Positions 8,223 through 17,287 are shown, counted from the first letter of the stretch. The stretch: DNA of 64,000 nucleotides from DASUPK01 sp963843085 (GCA_963843085.1 CAWJJG010000007.1:44942-108941); one strand, 5' to 3'. A program made the numbers and translations. Notes: generated by a model from the sequence alone, not told the origin.

Positions 8223-9122
8223 CTAGAGGTGCTCGAAGGCCCCGAGGCGGCGGGCGATCAGCAGGTAGCCGACCATCACCACGATCGGGACGGTCGCGAA
8301 CGCGGATGCGAGGGGCAGGTTGTTGGTGTGGCTGGTGAAGACGACGTTCCCGATGAACTGCGTGTCGGGTGAGACGAGCGACGGCGTGATGTAGTCGCCG
8401 AGCGTCAGGGAGAACGTGAAGATCGAGCCGGCAACGACCGCCGGGAAGGCGAGTGGCAGGATCACTCGCCGGAACGTCAGGAATGGCTTGGCACCGAGGT
8501 CCTCCGAGGCCGAGAGCAGCGAGTCGGGGATGCGCTCGAGGCCCGCGTAGATCGGCAGGATCATGTACGGGAGCCACAGGTAGCTCATCACGATCCAGAC
8601 CGCGGTGGCGCCGAAGCCCGGTCCATTGAGCCCGATCGGGTCGAGGGCCCAGTTGATCAGGCCGTTTGCGCCCAGCATCGTCTGCCAGGCGTACACCTTG
8701 ACCAGATAGAAGGACCAGAGCGGCATCAGCACGGCCACCACCAGGAACCCCTTGGCCCTGGGCGAGGCGATCTTGGCCATGTAGAAGGCGATCGGGAAGG
8801 CCAGCAGCGCGTCGGTCACGGTGACGGCGGCTGCGATACCGATCGTGCGGAACGCCACCGTCCGGTAGACGTCGGTGTTCCAGAGCTCCTTGAAGTTGTC
8901 GAAGGTGAAGCCCTTGATCAGCTCGCCGCTGAGCGCGTCGACACTCCAGAACGAGGCAACCAGGAGGACGGCGAGCGAACCGAGGTAGAGGAAGACCAGC
9001 CACGCCAGTGGCGCGGTCAGAAGCGCCCCCACCTGGACGCGGGGACGGCCATGGAAGAGGTCGGCGAGCCTGCGGCCCGCCGACCTCCTTCCGCGACCGG
9101 CCTTTAGGCCAGCCGCTTCCAT
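8223..9122 (-). CDS. potB: ABC transporter permease, PotB-like
   Basis: 299 residues, six predicted membrane helices after a basic N-terminus. The EAA loop reads SASEDLGAKPFLTFRRVILP. It lies 10 nt downstream of the binding-protein gene and 3 nt upstream of potC, so all are one transcript. Together PotB and PotC form the membrane channel energised by the ATPase at 10356-11474. Confidence 0.88.
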   Translation of the reverse strand: MEAAGLKAGRGRRSAGRRLADLFHGRPRVQVGALLTAPLAWLVFLYLGSLAVLLVASFWSVDALSGELIKGFTFDNFKELWNTDVYRTVAFRTIGIAAAVTVTDALLAFPIAFYMAKIASPRAKGFLVVAVLMPLWSFYLVKVYAWQTMLGANGLINWALDPIGLNGPGFGATAVWIVMSYLWLPYMILPIYAGLERIPDSLLSASEDLGAKPFLTFRRVILPLAFPAVVAGSIFTFSLTLGDYITPSLVSPDTQFIGNVVFTSHTNNLPLASAFATVPIVVMVGYLLIARRLGAFEHL

Positions 9123-9132
9123 GACCTACGAA

Positions 9133-10359
9133 TCAACCCTTGATCTCGGTCCATGCAGCGGACCAGTCGTTGTAGTCCTTGCAGACGTTGCCACGGCTAT
9201 CGCCGCAGTCGGCGACCGGAACCTTCCAGTAGTACGTGTTCTTCCAGAAGTTCGGATCCGCTGCGTGGTACTCGTCGCAGAACTTCGGATCCGCCGGCAG
9301 GCCATCTGCCTTGGCGGCAGCGGTCAACGTGTTTGGATCGCATGACTTGCTCTGGGCCGGTGCTTCACCGAAGTACTGAGCGACCTCGGCGTTGGCCTCG
9401 GGCGAGACGATGAAATTCATCCACTTGTACATGCAGTTCGGATGAGCCGCGTTCTTCGCGATCATCCACGTGTCCGACCAGCCCGTCGCACCCTCGGTCG
9501 GCTGGAAGCCGGTGCTTGCCCCGGGGGCCTGCATCGGCTGCTTGTCGGCCAGCAGGGCGAAGTACTGGTACTGCCACGTCGTGCCGACCACCACGTCCCC
9601 GTTCGAGAACGAGTTGATCTGCTTGGCAGCATCCGACCAGTACTCACCGACGTTCGCATGCTGCTTCTTGAGCAGGTCGACGGCCGCACTGAACTGCTTG
9701 TCGTCGAGCTCGTACGGATCGGTGATCCCCAGGTCAGGCTGATGGGCCTTCAGGTACACGGCGGCATCCGCGATGTAGATCGGATCGTCGTAGACGCTGA
9801 TCTTGCCCTTGTACTTCGAGGCCTGATTCGGATCGAGCATCACCGACCACGAGGTCGGATTTGGCTTGACGTCGTTCGAATTCGACATCAAGAGGTTCGC
9901 GCCACGCCCGTGGGGGATCCCGTAAGGGGTCCCATCGAACGTGTTGTACGGCTGGTTCTTGAGGTCGTCGAAAATCGTCTTGTAGTTCGGCACCAGGTCC
10001 GTGTTGACCGGGGCGACGTCACCACCGTCGACGAGCTTCGCTGTCGCGTTGCCCGACGCCGAGACGCCGTCCCACTGGCCGGTGCGCATCAGGTCGACCA
10101 TCTCGTCCGAGGTGCCGGCCTCCTTCAGGTTGATCTGGCAGCCCGTCTGTTTCTCGAAGTCGGACTTCCACGGGTCGGCCACGTATCCGGGCCAGGCGAC
10201 GAGGTTCAGCTTCCCCTCGCCGGCTCCCACGGACTTCTGGGCGCTTCCATTGTCGTTGCTGCTGCTTCCACCACACCCGGCGACCACCAACATCGTGGCG
10301 ACGAGCCCTCCGACGATCGCGGCGGGCAGCCAGGCGGAGCGAGCTCTGAGTCGGCTCAC
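9133..10359 (-). CDS. potD: Polyamine-type ABC transporter substrate-binding lipoprotein, PotD-like
   Basis: 408 residues from GTG 10359, preceded by a strong GAGGAGG ribosome site seven bases away; the GTG overlaps the ATPase stop (GTGA). The lipoprotein leader ends in VVAGC (Cys about 29). The mature part begins KLNLVAWPGYV and follows the extracellular solute-binding family 1/PotD pattern. Compared with PotD of enterobacteria it has a Cys-containing C-terminal extension (DCGDSRGNVCKDYNDW). It captures substrate outside the membrane for PotBC. Confidence 0.88.
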   Translation of the reverse strand: MSRLRARSAWLPAAIVGGLVATMLVVAGCGGSSSNDNGSAQKSVGAGEGKLNLVAWPGYVADPWKSDFEKQTGCQINLKEAGTSDEMVDLMRTGQWDGVSASGNATAKLVDGGDVAPVNTDLVPNYKTIFDDLKNQPYNTFDGTPYGIPHGRGANLLMSNSNDVKPNPTSWSVMLDPNQASKYKGKISVYDDPIYIADAAVYLKAHQPDLGITDPYELDDKQFSAAVDLLKKQHANVGEYWSDAAKQINSFSNGDVVVGTTWQYQYFALLADKQPMQAPGASTGFQPTEGATGWSDTWMIAKNAAHPNCMYKWMNFIVSPEANAEVAQYFGEAPAQSKSCDPNTLTAAAKADGLPADPKFCDEYHAADPNFWKNTYYWKVPVADCGDSRGNVCKDYNDWSAAWTEIKG

Positions 10360-11474
10360 TTTCCTTCCTCCTCTCCCTCTACGGCGACGGTCTGTTCCGC
10401 GCGCCATCCAATTTTCACTTTGCGGCCGCGTTCTGCCTGGACCTCCGCGGAGGTCGTCTCCAGGTTCTGGCGGACGATTTGGAGCTGTCCCCCCGCTTCG
10501 AGGTCGACGAGATACCGCGTGATCATCCCGGCGTAGGAGACGTCTTTGATCGTCCCCTCCTCGACATGAAGTCCCTTGGGCGCCTTGCCGTCGTCGACGA
10601 AGAAGATCTTCTCCGGGCGCACCGTGATGCGCCGGCCATCGCGCTCGAGCAGGTTCGAGACGCCGACGAAGCCGGCGACGAAGGCGTTGCTCGGGCGCTC
10701 GTAGATCTCCGTCGGCGGTCCGATCTGCTCGATCCGACCCTCGTTGAAGACCGCGATCCGGTCGGACATCGTCAGGGCCTCGTCCTGGTCGTGGGTCACG
10801 TAGATGAACGTGATCCCGACCTGGCCCTGGATCGACTTGAGCTCGACCTGCATCTGCTCGCGCAGCTTCAGGTCCAGGGCGCCGAGCGGCTCGTCCAGGA
10901 GCAGAACCTGCGGCTCGTTCACGATCGCCCGGGCGAGTGCAACGCGCTGCTGCTGGCCGCCGGAGAGCTGGTTCGGCCTGCGTTCCTCATAGCCGCCGAG
11001 GCGAACGGTCGCCAGCGCCTCGGTGGCGCGCTTGCGGCGCTCGGCCTTGTCGACCCCCTTCACGCGCAGCCCGTAGGCGACGTTGTCGCCCACGCTCATG
11101 TGGGGGAAGAGGGCGTAGTCCTGGAAGACCGTGTTGACCGAGCGGTCATACGGCGGCTCGCCGGTCACGTCGTCTCCGCCGAGCTCGACGCGGCCGGTGT
11201 CCGGCTCCTCGAAGCCGGCGATCATGCGAAGGGTCGTGGTCTTTCCCGATCCCGAGGGCCCCAGCAGCGTGAAGAACTCGCCGCGCTTCACCTCGAGATC
11301 GAGGCCGTGCACGGCGGCCACCTCGCCGTAGTGCTTGCTCACCCCAACGAGCCGGACGTCGACGTCCCCGCCGCTGGGCGCGGCGTCGGACTCCTCCTCA
11401 CTCGTTGCCTGGGTCGAGGCTACGGCCCTCTCCTTGGCTGGCTTCGGTACCGGGTCGCTGTGCGCACCGTACAA
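10356..11474 (-). CDS. potA: ABC transporter ATP-binding protein, PotA-like
   Basis: 372 residues. Walker A GPSGSGKT, Q-loop VFQDYALFP, signature LSGGQQQR, Walker B VLLLDEPLGALD and switch His in THDQ are all present, followed by a C-terminal TOBE domain. The first 35 residues are a variable acidic leader, so a later GTG could be the true start. First gene of potA-potD-potB-potC, transcribed leftward. It hydrolyses ATP to drive import. Confidence 0.92.
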   Translation of the reverse strand: MYGAHSDPVPKPAKERAVASTQATSEEESDAAPSGGDVDVRLVGVSKHYGEVAAVHGLDLEVKRGEFFTLLGPSGSGKTTTLRMIAGFEEPDTGRVELGGDDVTGEPPYDRSVNTVFQDYALFPHMSVGDNVAYGLRVKGVDKAERRKRATEALATVRLGGYEERRPNQLSGGQQQRVALARAIVNEPQVLLLDEPLGALDLKLREQMQVELKSIQGQVGITFIYVTHDQDEALTMSDRIAVFNEGRIEQIGPPTEIYERPSNAFVAGFVGVSNLLERDGRRITVRPEKIFFVDDGKAPKGLHVEEGTIKDVSYAGMITRYLVDLEAGGQLQIVRQNLETTSAEVQAERGRKVKIGWRAEQTVAVEGEEEGK

Positions 11475-11622
11475 CGCGCCCCGGTGAGGCCATAGGTATA
11501 TCCGAGCGCCGCCCTGCGTCGCGGGGACACGATGGACAATCTTTGCGGGATGCCTTGGACATCCCGCCTTCTACGGTTGGGAGTCTGTGCCTTCGCTCTT
11601 GAGCGGAGTGGCCTGGTGGCCG

Positions 11623-12210
11623 CTAGTAACCCGGGAAGTACTTCGCGGTGAAGCCGGCCATCTTCCGCTTCTTCTTCCGCCATCGCGGACCCGAGCCCTG
11701 GTTCCAGCGGTCGCCGCCGGAGGAGGTGTCGAACCGCAGGCCCGCCACGACCATGTAGGCATGGCTCGCGTTCGCGTAGACCGTGATCCAGCGACCCTTG
11801 CCGGGCACGCCCCAGCTCCTCGCCAGCGGCCCAGAGGGCATCGGGCTCGACAGCATTCCGGCCGCGTGCAGCACGTAGCTCACGGCTCCGGAGCAGTCGT
11901 AACCGGTGTCGGTGAAGCTGCGATGGCCACCGCCCCAGTGGTAGGGGAAGGTGTGGATCGCGTTACCCGCCGCGATCGCCGCCTGGATGTTGGCGGGCGC
12001 GTCCGCGGGCGCCACGGCCATACCGTCCTTGCGCACCTTGGCACGGCCGGGAGGGCCGACCGGCGCAGCCGGATCGGTCGACGAGGCCGTGCCGCCGGGT
12101 GTACCGGTACCGCCGGTCTGGGCGGCCGCTGGCACGGCCACGGCCAAGACTGAAATCGCCGTGACCCCCGCCACTGCGAGGCGACGCTTGCGGCTAGATG
12201 TGCTTCGCAT
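11623..12210 (-). CDS. Secreted NlpC/P60-like cell-wall peptidase (copy 1)
   Basis: 195 residues: signal peptide to about residue 30, a Gly/Thr/Pro linker, then an NlpC/P60-like domain. The nucleophile is Cys106 in GYDCSGAVSYVLHAAG and the likely general base His150 in NASHAYMVVAGLRFDTS. The tail is basic (RKKKRKM). ATG start with AAGGAG ribosome site. It is the first of three tandem paralogues and lies directly behind a ydaO-type riboswitch, a setting known for wall-remodelling enzymes in actinobacteria. Cleaves peptide cross-links or stems in peptidoglycan by family analogy. Confidence 0.82.
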   Translation of the reverse strand: MRSTSSRKRRLAVAGVTAISVLAVAVPAAAQTGGTGTPGGTASSTDPAAPVGPPGRAKVRKDGMAVAPADAPANIQAAIAAGNAIHTFPYHWGGGHRSFTDTGYDCSGAVSYVLHAAGMLSSPMPSGPLARSWGVPGKGRWITVYANASHAYMVVAGLRFDTSSGGDRWNQGSGPRWRKKKRKMAGFTAKYFPGY

Positions 12211-12225
12211 CGACAGTTCTCCTTT

Positions 12226-12364
12226 GCAGGCCTGCGGGGTTAGCTGACGGGCTGGCGCTTAAAGGAGCCTGCGCCCCCACCCTTGGACTGCGGTGGGTTA
12301 GCCCCAAAACTTGGTTCCCCCGCTCCCATCTCCTCTGCGGGATGGGACTCGGCGTAACTCGCGC
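12226..12364 (-). ncRNA. ydaO/yuaA c-di-AMP riboswitch (copy 1)
   Basis: Reading the minus strand, the leader contains GCGGGGGAACCAAG, then TTGGGGCTAACCC, and near the end CCCGTCAGCTAACCCCGCAG. These match the conserved blocks of the ydaO motif, which binds cyclic di-AMP and usually lowers expression. It ends just before the ribosome site of the NlpC/P60-like gene at 11623-12210. A plausible promoter sits directly upstream, so the transcript would begin at the aptamer. Confidence 0.85.
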
Positions 12365-12367
12365 GGG

Positions 12368-12397
12368 ACCTTACCAAACGTGAGAGATCCCTTGCAA
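12368..12397 (-). promoter_or_regulatory. Candidate sigma70-type promoter for riboswitch 1
   Basis: On the minus strand TTGCAA and TAAGGT are separated by 18 nt. Transcription would start within a few bases of the riboswitch 5' side, which fits a leader of about 150 nt. Based on motif match only. Confidence 0.4.
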
Positions 12398-12505
12398 TCG
12401 ACAACCGTTTGCTCGTGACTTCAGGCACGATCTTTGGATTCGACGCCTATGAGGCAGGGTCCTGCCGCCTTCGGACATCAGTCGGGAGGCCTGCGAATGC
12501 GGCAA

Positions 12506-12536
12506 CGCCGCGCCGCCCGGGAGAGGCGGCACGGCG
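12506..12536 (-). terminator. GC-rich hairpin downstream of second NlpC/P60-like gene
   Basis: Two 12-nt arms can pair completely in the minus-strand RNA when one U-G wobble is allowed, while the plus-strand version would have a C-A mismatch. That bias fits a terminator for the leftward gene at 12583-13155. No long U tract follows. Confidence 0.5.
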
Positions 12537-12582
12537 TACCTAGGGGAGGAGAGGTGGCCTCGATGAGGCCGCGCGCAGGCGG

Positions 12583-13155
12583 CTAGAGGCCTGGGGAGAA
12601 GCGAGTGGAGTAGCCGGTGGCTGCTCGCATGTTGAAACGCCACCGCGGTCCCGAGCCCTGGTTGAGAGACTCGCCCGCCGCGGAGGTGTCGAACCGCAGC
12701 CCGGCGACCGTCATCCAGGCGTGGGTCCGGTTGGCGTAGACGGTGATCCAGGAACCGATGCCCGGGACTCCCCAGGCCATCAGCGGCCCGGAGGCCTCCG
12801 GGGCGCGCAGCAGCCCTGCCGCGTGCAGCACGTAGCTGACCGCGCCCGAGCAGTCGTAGCCCTTGGACTTGAAGCTGCGATGTCCCCCGCCCCAGATGTA
12901 GGGGCGCTTGTGGATCCTGTTCGCCGCCTTGATCGCCTTGCGGACCGACCGCGGCGCGTTGGCCGGCGGGATCGCCTTGCCGTTGGGCCGGATCTGGGCG
13001 GTGCCGCTCGGGGCCGTGGGCGTCGTGCTGACGCTGCCGGGCGAACCGGTCCCGCCAGTCTGGGCCATGGCCGGTACCGCCGCGCTGAGCGACGCGACCA
13101 ACAGCAGCCCTGCGAAAGCCAGCTTCCTGCCTCTGCTGAGTGTGTATGACCGCAA
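12583..13155 (-). CDS. Secreted NlpC/P60-like cell-wall peptidase (copy 2)
   Basis: 190 residues from a TTG start with GGAG six bases upstream. Signal peptide ending near AMAQTGG, a short Thr/Pro/Ser linker, and an NlpC/P60-like domain with Cys102 (GYDCSGAVSYVLHAAG) and His145 (NRTHAWMTVAGLRFDTS). Strongly similar to its tandem neighbours. It has its own ydaO riboswitch directly upstream, so expression should follow cellular c-di-AMP. Probable extracellular peptidoglycan peptidase. Confidence 0.82.
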   Translation of the reverse strand: MRSYTLSRGRKLAFAGLLLVASLSAAVPAMAQTGGTGSPGSVSTTPTAPSGTAQIRPNGKAIPPANAPRSVRKAIKAANRIHKRPYIWGGGHRSFKSKGYDCSGAVSYVLHAAGLLRAPEASGPLMAWGVPGIGSWITVYANRTHAWMTVAGLRFDTSAAGESLNQGSGPRWRFNMRAATGYSTRFSPGL

Positions 13156-13165
13156 ACCGTTCTCC

Positions 13166-13304
13166 TTCGTCGGCCTACGGGGTTAGCTGACGGGCTACCG
13201 CTAAAGGACTCGCGGCTCCACCTCTTTCGGTGGATTAGCCCCAACTGCTTGGTTCCCCCGCTCTCGGCCCGCCTTGGCGGGGTCGAGATTCGGCGTTTGG
13301 TTCG
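13166..13304 (-). ncRNA. ydaO/yuaA c-di-AMP riboswitch (copy 2)
   Basis: Minus-strand blocks AACGCCGAATC, GCGGGGGAACCAAG, GGGGCTAATCC and GCCCGTCAGCTAACCCCGTA appear in the right order and spacing for the ydaO motif, closer to consensus than copy 1. It precedes the gene at 12583-13155. The two leaders share these blocks but differ in their variable hairpins, so they are not a very recent copy of each other. Confidence 0.87.
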
Positions 13305-13376
13305 CGGGCAGCGTAGCAAGGCATGCGGGACTGTGAGCAGGTACTCACCGGGAAGGCGCGAATCGCTGCCCCGGCC

Positions 13377-13952
13377 TCAGAGCCCGGGGTAGTGGCGCAC
13401 GGCGAACCCGGTGCCGGTGCGCAGCGTGTAGCGCCAGCGAGGTCCGCGTCCCTGGTTGACCGTCTCGCCGCGCGGGGAGGTGTCGTAGCGCAGCCCGGCG
13501 ATGTACATGTAGGTGTGCGTCTTGTTGGCGAAGACGGTGATCCAGCTCCCCGGGCCCGACATCCCCCACCAGGCGAGCTGCCCGGAGACGAGCGGCGAGC
13601 TGAGCAGGCCTGCGGCGTGCAGCACGTAGCTGACCGCGCCGGAGCAGTCGTAGCCCTTCGCCTTGAAGCGCCGATGGCCCCCACCCCAGATGTAGGTCTT
13701 CCTGTGGATGCGGTTCGCTGCCTGGATCGCCCGCACCACGGCGAAGGGGGCGCCGGAGGGAATGCTGGCCTTGCCGCTGGGCAGGAGAGTGGCCGTGGTG
13801 GGAGAGGGCGAGGATCCGGCTGGGGCGCCCGGCTCGGTGGTCGTCGTCCCCTCGGTCTGGCCGGCCGCCGGCGCGGCCGCGACCAGCGCCAGGCAGAACA
13901 GGAGTCCTGCGAGTCCAAGCTTGCGCGAAGCGTGATTTGAGCGAGACAGCAT
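13377..13952 (-). CDS. Secreted NlpC/P60-like cell-wall peptidase (copy 3)
   Basis: 191 residues from ATG 13952, preceded by AGGAGAG. Signal peptide to about residue 31, Thr/Pro-rich linker, then the catalytic domain with Cys103 (GYDCSGAVSYVLHAAG) and His146 (NKTHTYMYIAGLRYDTS). Unlike copies 1 and 2 there is no ydaO leader in the 119 nt upstream; instead a TGAGCG/CGCTCA inverted repeat lies there, shared with the divergent SDR gene. Same predicted role, different control. Confidence 0.82.
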   Translation of the reverse strand: MLSRSNHASRKLGLAGLLFCLALVAAAPAAGQTEGTTTTEPGAPAGSSPSPTTATLLPSGKASIPSGAPFAVVRAIQAANRIHRKTYIWGGGHRRFKAKGYDCSGAVSYVLHAAGLLSSPLVSGQLAWWGMSGPGSWITVFANKTHTYMYIAGLRYDTSPRGETVNQGRGPRWRYTLRTGTGFAVRHYPGL

Positions 13953-14031
13953 CAATCTCTCCTCGGCTCCAGCCCCTCCTGACTGAAGCCCTTTCTCCTG
14001 CAAACGACCGTAGCAGAGGCATCCCGGTTTG

Positions 14032-14045
14032 TGAGCGAGCGCTCA
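14032..14045. promoter_or_regulatory. Inverted repeat, candidate TetR-family operator
   Basis: TGAGCG and CGCTCA are separated by AG in the space between the divergent genes starting at 13952 and 14072. Short repeats of this kind are typical TetR-regulator sites in actinobacteria, but no regulator gene is adjacent. Confidence 0.45.
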
Positions 14046-14071
14046 TAGACCGGGGCATGTAGTTTCACGGC

Positions 14072-14878
14072 GTGGATCTCGAGGGGAAGAGGGTGCTGCT
14101 GAGCGGCGCCACCGGGGGCATCGGCCGGGCGATCGCCGAGGAGCTGGCGGGTCGCGGCGCGAAGGTCGTCGCGAGCTCGCGCCGCCAGGAGGAGCTCGCC
14201 GAGCTCGTTCGCTCCCTGCCGGGTGGCGGCCGACGACACAGGGTGGTTGTGGCCGATCTCGCCGAGGACGGTGCCGCGGAGAAGCTCGTCGAGGACGCGG
14301 GCAACGTCGATGTCCTGGTCGCGAACGCGGCGCTGCCGGCGAGCGGCAAGCTCGACGACTTCAGCTCGATGGAGGTCCAGCGCGCGATTCGTGTCAACCT
14401 CGAGTCTCCGATCCTGATGGCGCGAGCGCTCGCGCCGAAGCTCGCCAGGAACGGGGAGGGGCATCTCGTCTTCATCTCCTCGCTGTCCGGGAAGGTGGGC
14501 ACGCCACGGGCAGCGCTCTACGGGGCGACCAAGTTCGGCCTGCGGGGACTCGCGTTCAGCCTGCGCGAGGACATGCACCCCCACGGCGTCGGCGTCTCGG
14601 TCGTCTCGCCGGGCTTCGTGCGGGGCGCGGGCATGTGGGCGGACGCCGAGGTGGACCCGCCCCCGATGATCGGCACCACGACGCCGGCGAAGGTGGCCAA
14701 GGCCGTCGCGCGGGCGATCGAGCGCAACCGCAACGAGATCACGGTGGCGCCGCGACGGCAGCGGTTGGTGGCCGAGATCGGCCACCGGCATCCGGAGCTC
14801 GCGGCGCGCATGCAGCGGCGCAGCGGCGCGGAGCGGATCGCCTCGGATTTGGCCGCCGGCCAGGCCGACAAGCGATAG
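14072..14878 (+). CDS. Short-chain dehydrogenase/reductase
   Basis: 268 residues from GTG 14072. Classical SDR layout: SGATGGIG cofactor loop near residue 11, NAA motif (VANAALPAS), catalytic Ser in ISSLSG and YGATK. Uses NAD(P)H to reduce or oxidise an alcohol/ketone; substrate unknown. The 3' part (about 70 residues after the Rossmann core) is basic, with a motif (NEITVAPRRQRLVAEIG) often seen in lipid-handling SDRs. The gene lies behind a possible TetR operator and is transcribed away from the NlpC/P60-like cluster. Confidence 0.87.
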   Translation: MDLEGKRVLLSGATGGIGRAIAEELAGRGAKVVASSRRQEELAELVRSLPGGGRRHRVVVADLAEDGAAEKLVEDAGNVDVLVANAALPASGKLDDFSSMEVQRAIRVNLESPILMARALAPKLARNGEGHLVFISSLSGKVGTPRAALYGATKFGLRGLAFSLREDMHPHGVGVSVVSPGFVRGAGMWADAEVDPPPMIGTTTPAKVAKAVARAIERNRNEITVAPRRQRLVAEIGHRHPELAARMQRRSGAERIASDLAAGQADKR

Positions 14879-14959
14879 GCTGCCGGAGCACGCCAAGGAG
14901 AGGCGTGCGGCGTGCCGAGGGACACGCCGAACAGTTCGTTTCGAGGGACAGGAGAGGCA

Positions 14960-17287
14960 ATGCGGAAGCTCGTGGTTGTGTCGGCAGTCGTCGGTTCGCT
15001 GTTCGCTGCATCGACCGCGCAGGCGGCGATCTCGGATGTCTTCGGTGGTGCGCTCACCTGCAGCGATGCGGGCACACAGAGGCAATGCGGAACCGATACG
15101 AGCAGCGACAGCGGCTCGGGCACTCGCAGCACGGCCCCCTCCTGGGACGGCACACCGATCGACGTCAAGGTCGCCTTCCCTGCCGATCCGAGTCCGAGCC
15201 CCGATGGCAACTATCCCCTGATCATCTTGGGCCACGGGTACGGGGGATCCAAGAACAGCTTCCCGTTCAGCGACATGACCCGGTTCACCGACCGCGGCTA
15301 CGCGGTGTTCGCGATGACCGCGCGCGGGTTCCACCAGTCCTGCGGCAAGGCCAACGCGATCTCGGCGGCCACCCCCGGCGCCTGCGACAACGGCTACATC
15401 CACCTGATGGACGATCGCTACGAGATCAGGGACGCGCAGTTCTTCGCCGGCGAGCTCGCCGACGAGGGCGTGGTCGACGGCCAGCGGGTCGGGGCGATCG
15501 GCGGCTCCTACGGCGGCGGCCTCTCGCTCCAGCTGGCCACGCTGAAGGATCGCGTGATGCTGCCCGATGGCAGCCTGGCGCCCTGGACGAGCCCTGTGAA
15601 TGGGATCCCGATGCGAATTGCCGGTGCGGCCCCGGACATCCCGTGGAGCGACCTGGCCTACTCGCTCACCCCGAATGGGCACAAGCTCGACTACGTCGCC
15701 GACCCGGCCTACAACGGCCGGATGGGGATCGAGAAGGAGTCGTTCAACAACGGTCTCTACGCGACCGTCAATCCGCTGGGGGCAGGCCTCTACTGCGGTG
15801 AGGCTCCGTACCCGTCGCCGTGCACCGACTTCGGAGCTGACGTCACGTCGTGGAAGACCCGCATTGAGCAGGGGGAGCCCTACGACGGCGACCCGAGCGC
15901 GCAGGCGATCCTCGACGAGATCAAGGCGCACCACTCCGCGTACTACATCGACCACTCCGAGTCGCCCGCGCCGCTGCTGATCTCGAACGGCTTCAGTGAC
16001 GATCTCTTCCCGGCAGACGAGGCGATCGGCTATTACAACCGGATCCGGGCGCAGTACCCCGATGCCCCGATCTCGCTCTTCTTCGGCGACTTCGGGCACC
16101 AGCGTGCCCTCAACAAGTCCGACGTCTCCGACGCCCTCAACAACGCGGACGACGCCTGGCTCGACTATTACGTGAAGGGCACTGGGTCGCAGCCGTTCCA
16201 GGGTGCGACCGCCTACACCCTGACCTGTCCGTCATCGGCTCCTTCCGGCGGCCCCTATCAGGCAGGCAGTTGGGCGGGTCTCTCACACGGGGTCGTCCGC
16301 TTCGCCGAGAGCGCCGGCAAGACGATCTCCGCGAGCGGTGGATCGGCCAGCGTCGACGCGACCTTCGATCCGGTTCAGAACGGCGCCGGCGGGAACGCCT
16401 GCCAGACGGCCTCGGGCGACAACATCAACGGCGTCGCGACCTACAGGCTGCCGGCTGCCGGTGGGAGCGGCTACACGCTGCTCGGCTCAGCGACGGTCGT
16501 GGCGACGATCGCCAACCCGGTCGCCAATTCCGAGCTCGCGGCGCGGCTGCTCGACGTCGCTCCTGACAACACGGAGACCCTCGTGGCCCGGCAGCTCTAC
16601 CGGCCGGATGTCGGGACCTCGCGTCAGGTGTTCCAGCTCCACCCGAGCGGGCATCTGTTCGCGCCCGGCCACATCGCGAAGCTGGAGCTGCTCCCGAAGG
16701 ATGCCGGCGGGAGCGCGCTCAACAGCTATGGGCGACCGGCGAACGGCCAGGGCGACATCACCGTCTCGAACCTCGACCTGAGGCTGCCCGTGTCCGATGA
16801 CCCGGGCTCAGCCGGCGGTCAGGTCGGCGCGGCGCCCGCGCTGCCGCTTCCCTGCGGCATGGCGATCGCGCCCGAGTTCTCCTCCGCCGACTACGTCCGT
16901 GCCACGCTCGGCGCGGGCAAGGTCAAGATCAGGGGCAAGAAGGCCAAGGTGCCGGTCGACTCCGCGCCGGGCTCGAATCCCTGCCAGGTCCAGGTGAAGC
17001 TGCTCGGTGCGGGCAAGGCGACTGCCAGCTCCGCCAAGAAGAAGAAGAAGAGGAAGAAGAAGGGCAAGTACCTGGGCAAGGGCAGCGCGACCATCCCCGG
17101 CGGGCAGAGCGCGACGGTCAAGGTCAAGCTGAGCAAGCGCGGGCGCAAGGCGCTTTCGAAGGGCCGGTTCGTCCGGGTCCAGGTGACCACCTTCGATTCG
17201 ACGGGCAACACCCAGCAGACCACCAAGGTGAAGCTGCACAAGAAGCACAAGAAGAAGCACAAGAAGCACGGAAAGCATCACCGCTGA
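14960..17287 (+). CDS. Secreted CocE/X-Pro dipeptidyl-peptidase-like serine hydrolase with Lys-rich tail
   Basis: 775 residues from ATG 14960, which follows AGGAGAG and gives a clear signal peptide (RKLVVVSAVVGSLFAASTA). An alpha/beta-hydrolase domain has Ser183 in GGSYGGG, Asp in NGFSDDLFP and His in GDFGHQRAL; a beta-rich domain of the X-Pro peptidase C-terminal type follows. From about residue 690 the chain is basic, with runs such as KKKKKRKKKGKY and a final KKHKKKHKKHGKHHR. This end probably binds the anionic wall. Substrate may be a peptide or ester; family members include cocaine-esterase-like enzymes. Confidence 0.82.
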   Translation: MRKLVVVSAVVGSLFAASTAQAAISDVFGGALTCSDAGTQRQCGTDTSSDSGSGTRSTAPSWDGTPIDVKVAFPADPSPSPDGNYPLIILGHGYGGSKNSFPFSDMTRFTDRGYAVFAMTARGFHQSCGKANAISAATPGACDNGYIHLMDDRYEIRDAQFFAGELADEGVVDGQRVGAIGGSYGGGLSLQLATLKDRVMLPDGSLAPWTSPVNGIPMRIAGAAPDIPWSDLAYSLTPNGHKLDYVADPAYNGRMGIEKESFNNGLYATVNPLGAGLYCGEAPYPSPCTDFGADVTSWKTRIEQGEPYDGDPSAQAILDEIKAHHSAYYIDHSESPAPLLISNGFSDDLFPADEAIGYYNRIRAQYPDAPISLFFGDFGHQRALNKSDVSDALNNADDAWLDYYVKGTGSQPFQGATAYTLTCPSSAPSGGPYQAGSWAGLSHGVVRFAESAGKTISASGGSASVDATFDPVQNGAGGNACQTASGDNINGVATYRLPAAGGSGYTLLGSATVVATIANPVANSELAARLLDVAPDNTETLVARQLYRPDVGTSRQVFQLHPSGHLFAPGHIAKLELLPKDAGGSALNSYGRPANGQGDITVSNLDLRLPVSDDPGSAGGQVGAAPALPLPCGMAIAPEFSSADYVRATLGAGKVKIRGKKAKVPVDSAPGSNPCQVQVKLLGAGKATASSAKKKKKRKKKGKYLGKGSATIPGGQSATVKVKLSKRGRKALSKGRFVRVQVTTFDSTGNTQQTTKVKLHKKHKKKHKKHGKHHR

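Noticed and set aside
17030..17285. AAG-rich tract as a possible simple repeat or RNA element.
   Set aside because: It encodes the lysine-rich tail of the hydrolase in the correct frame.
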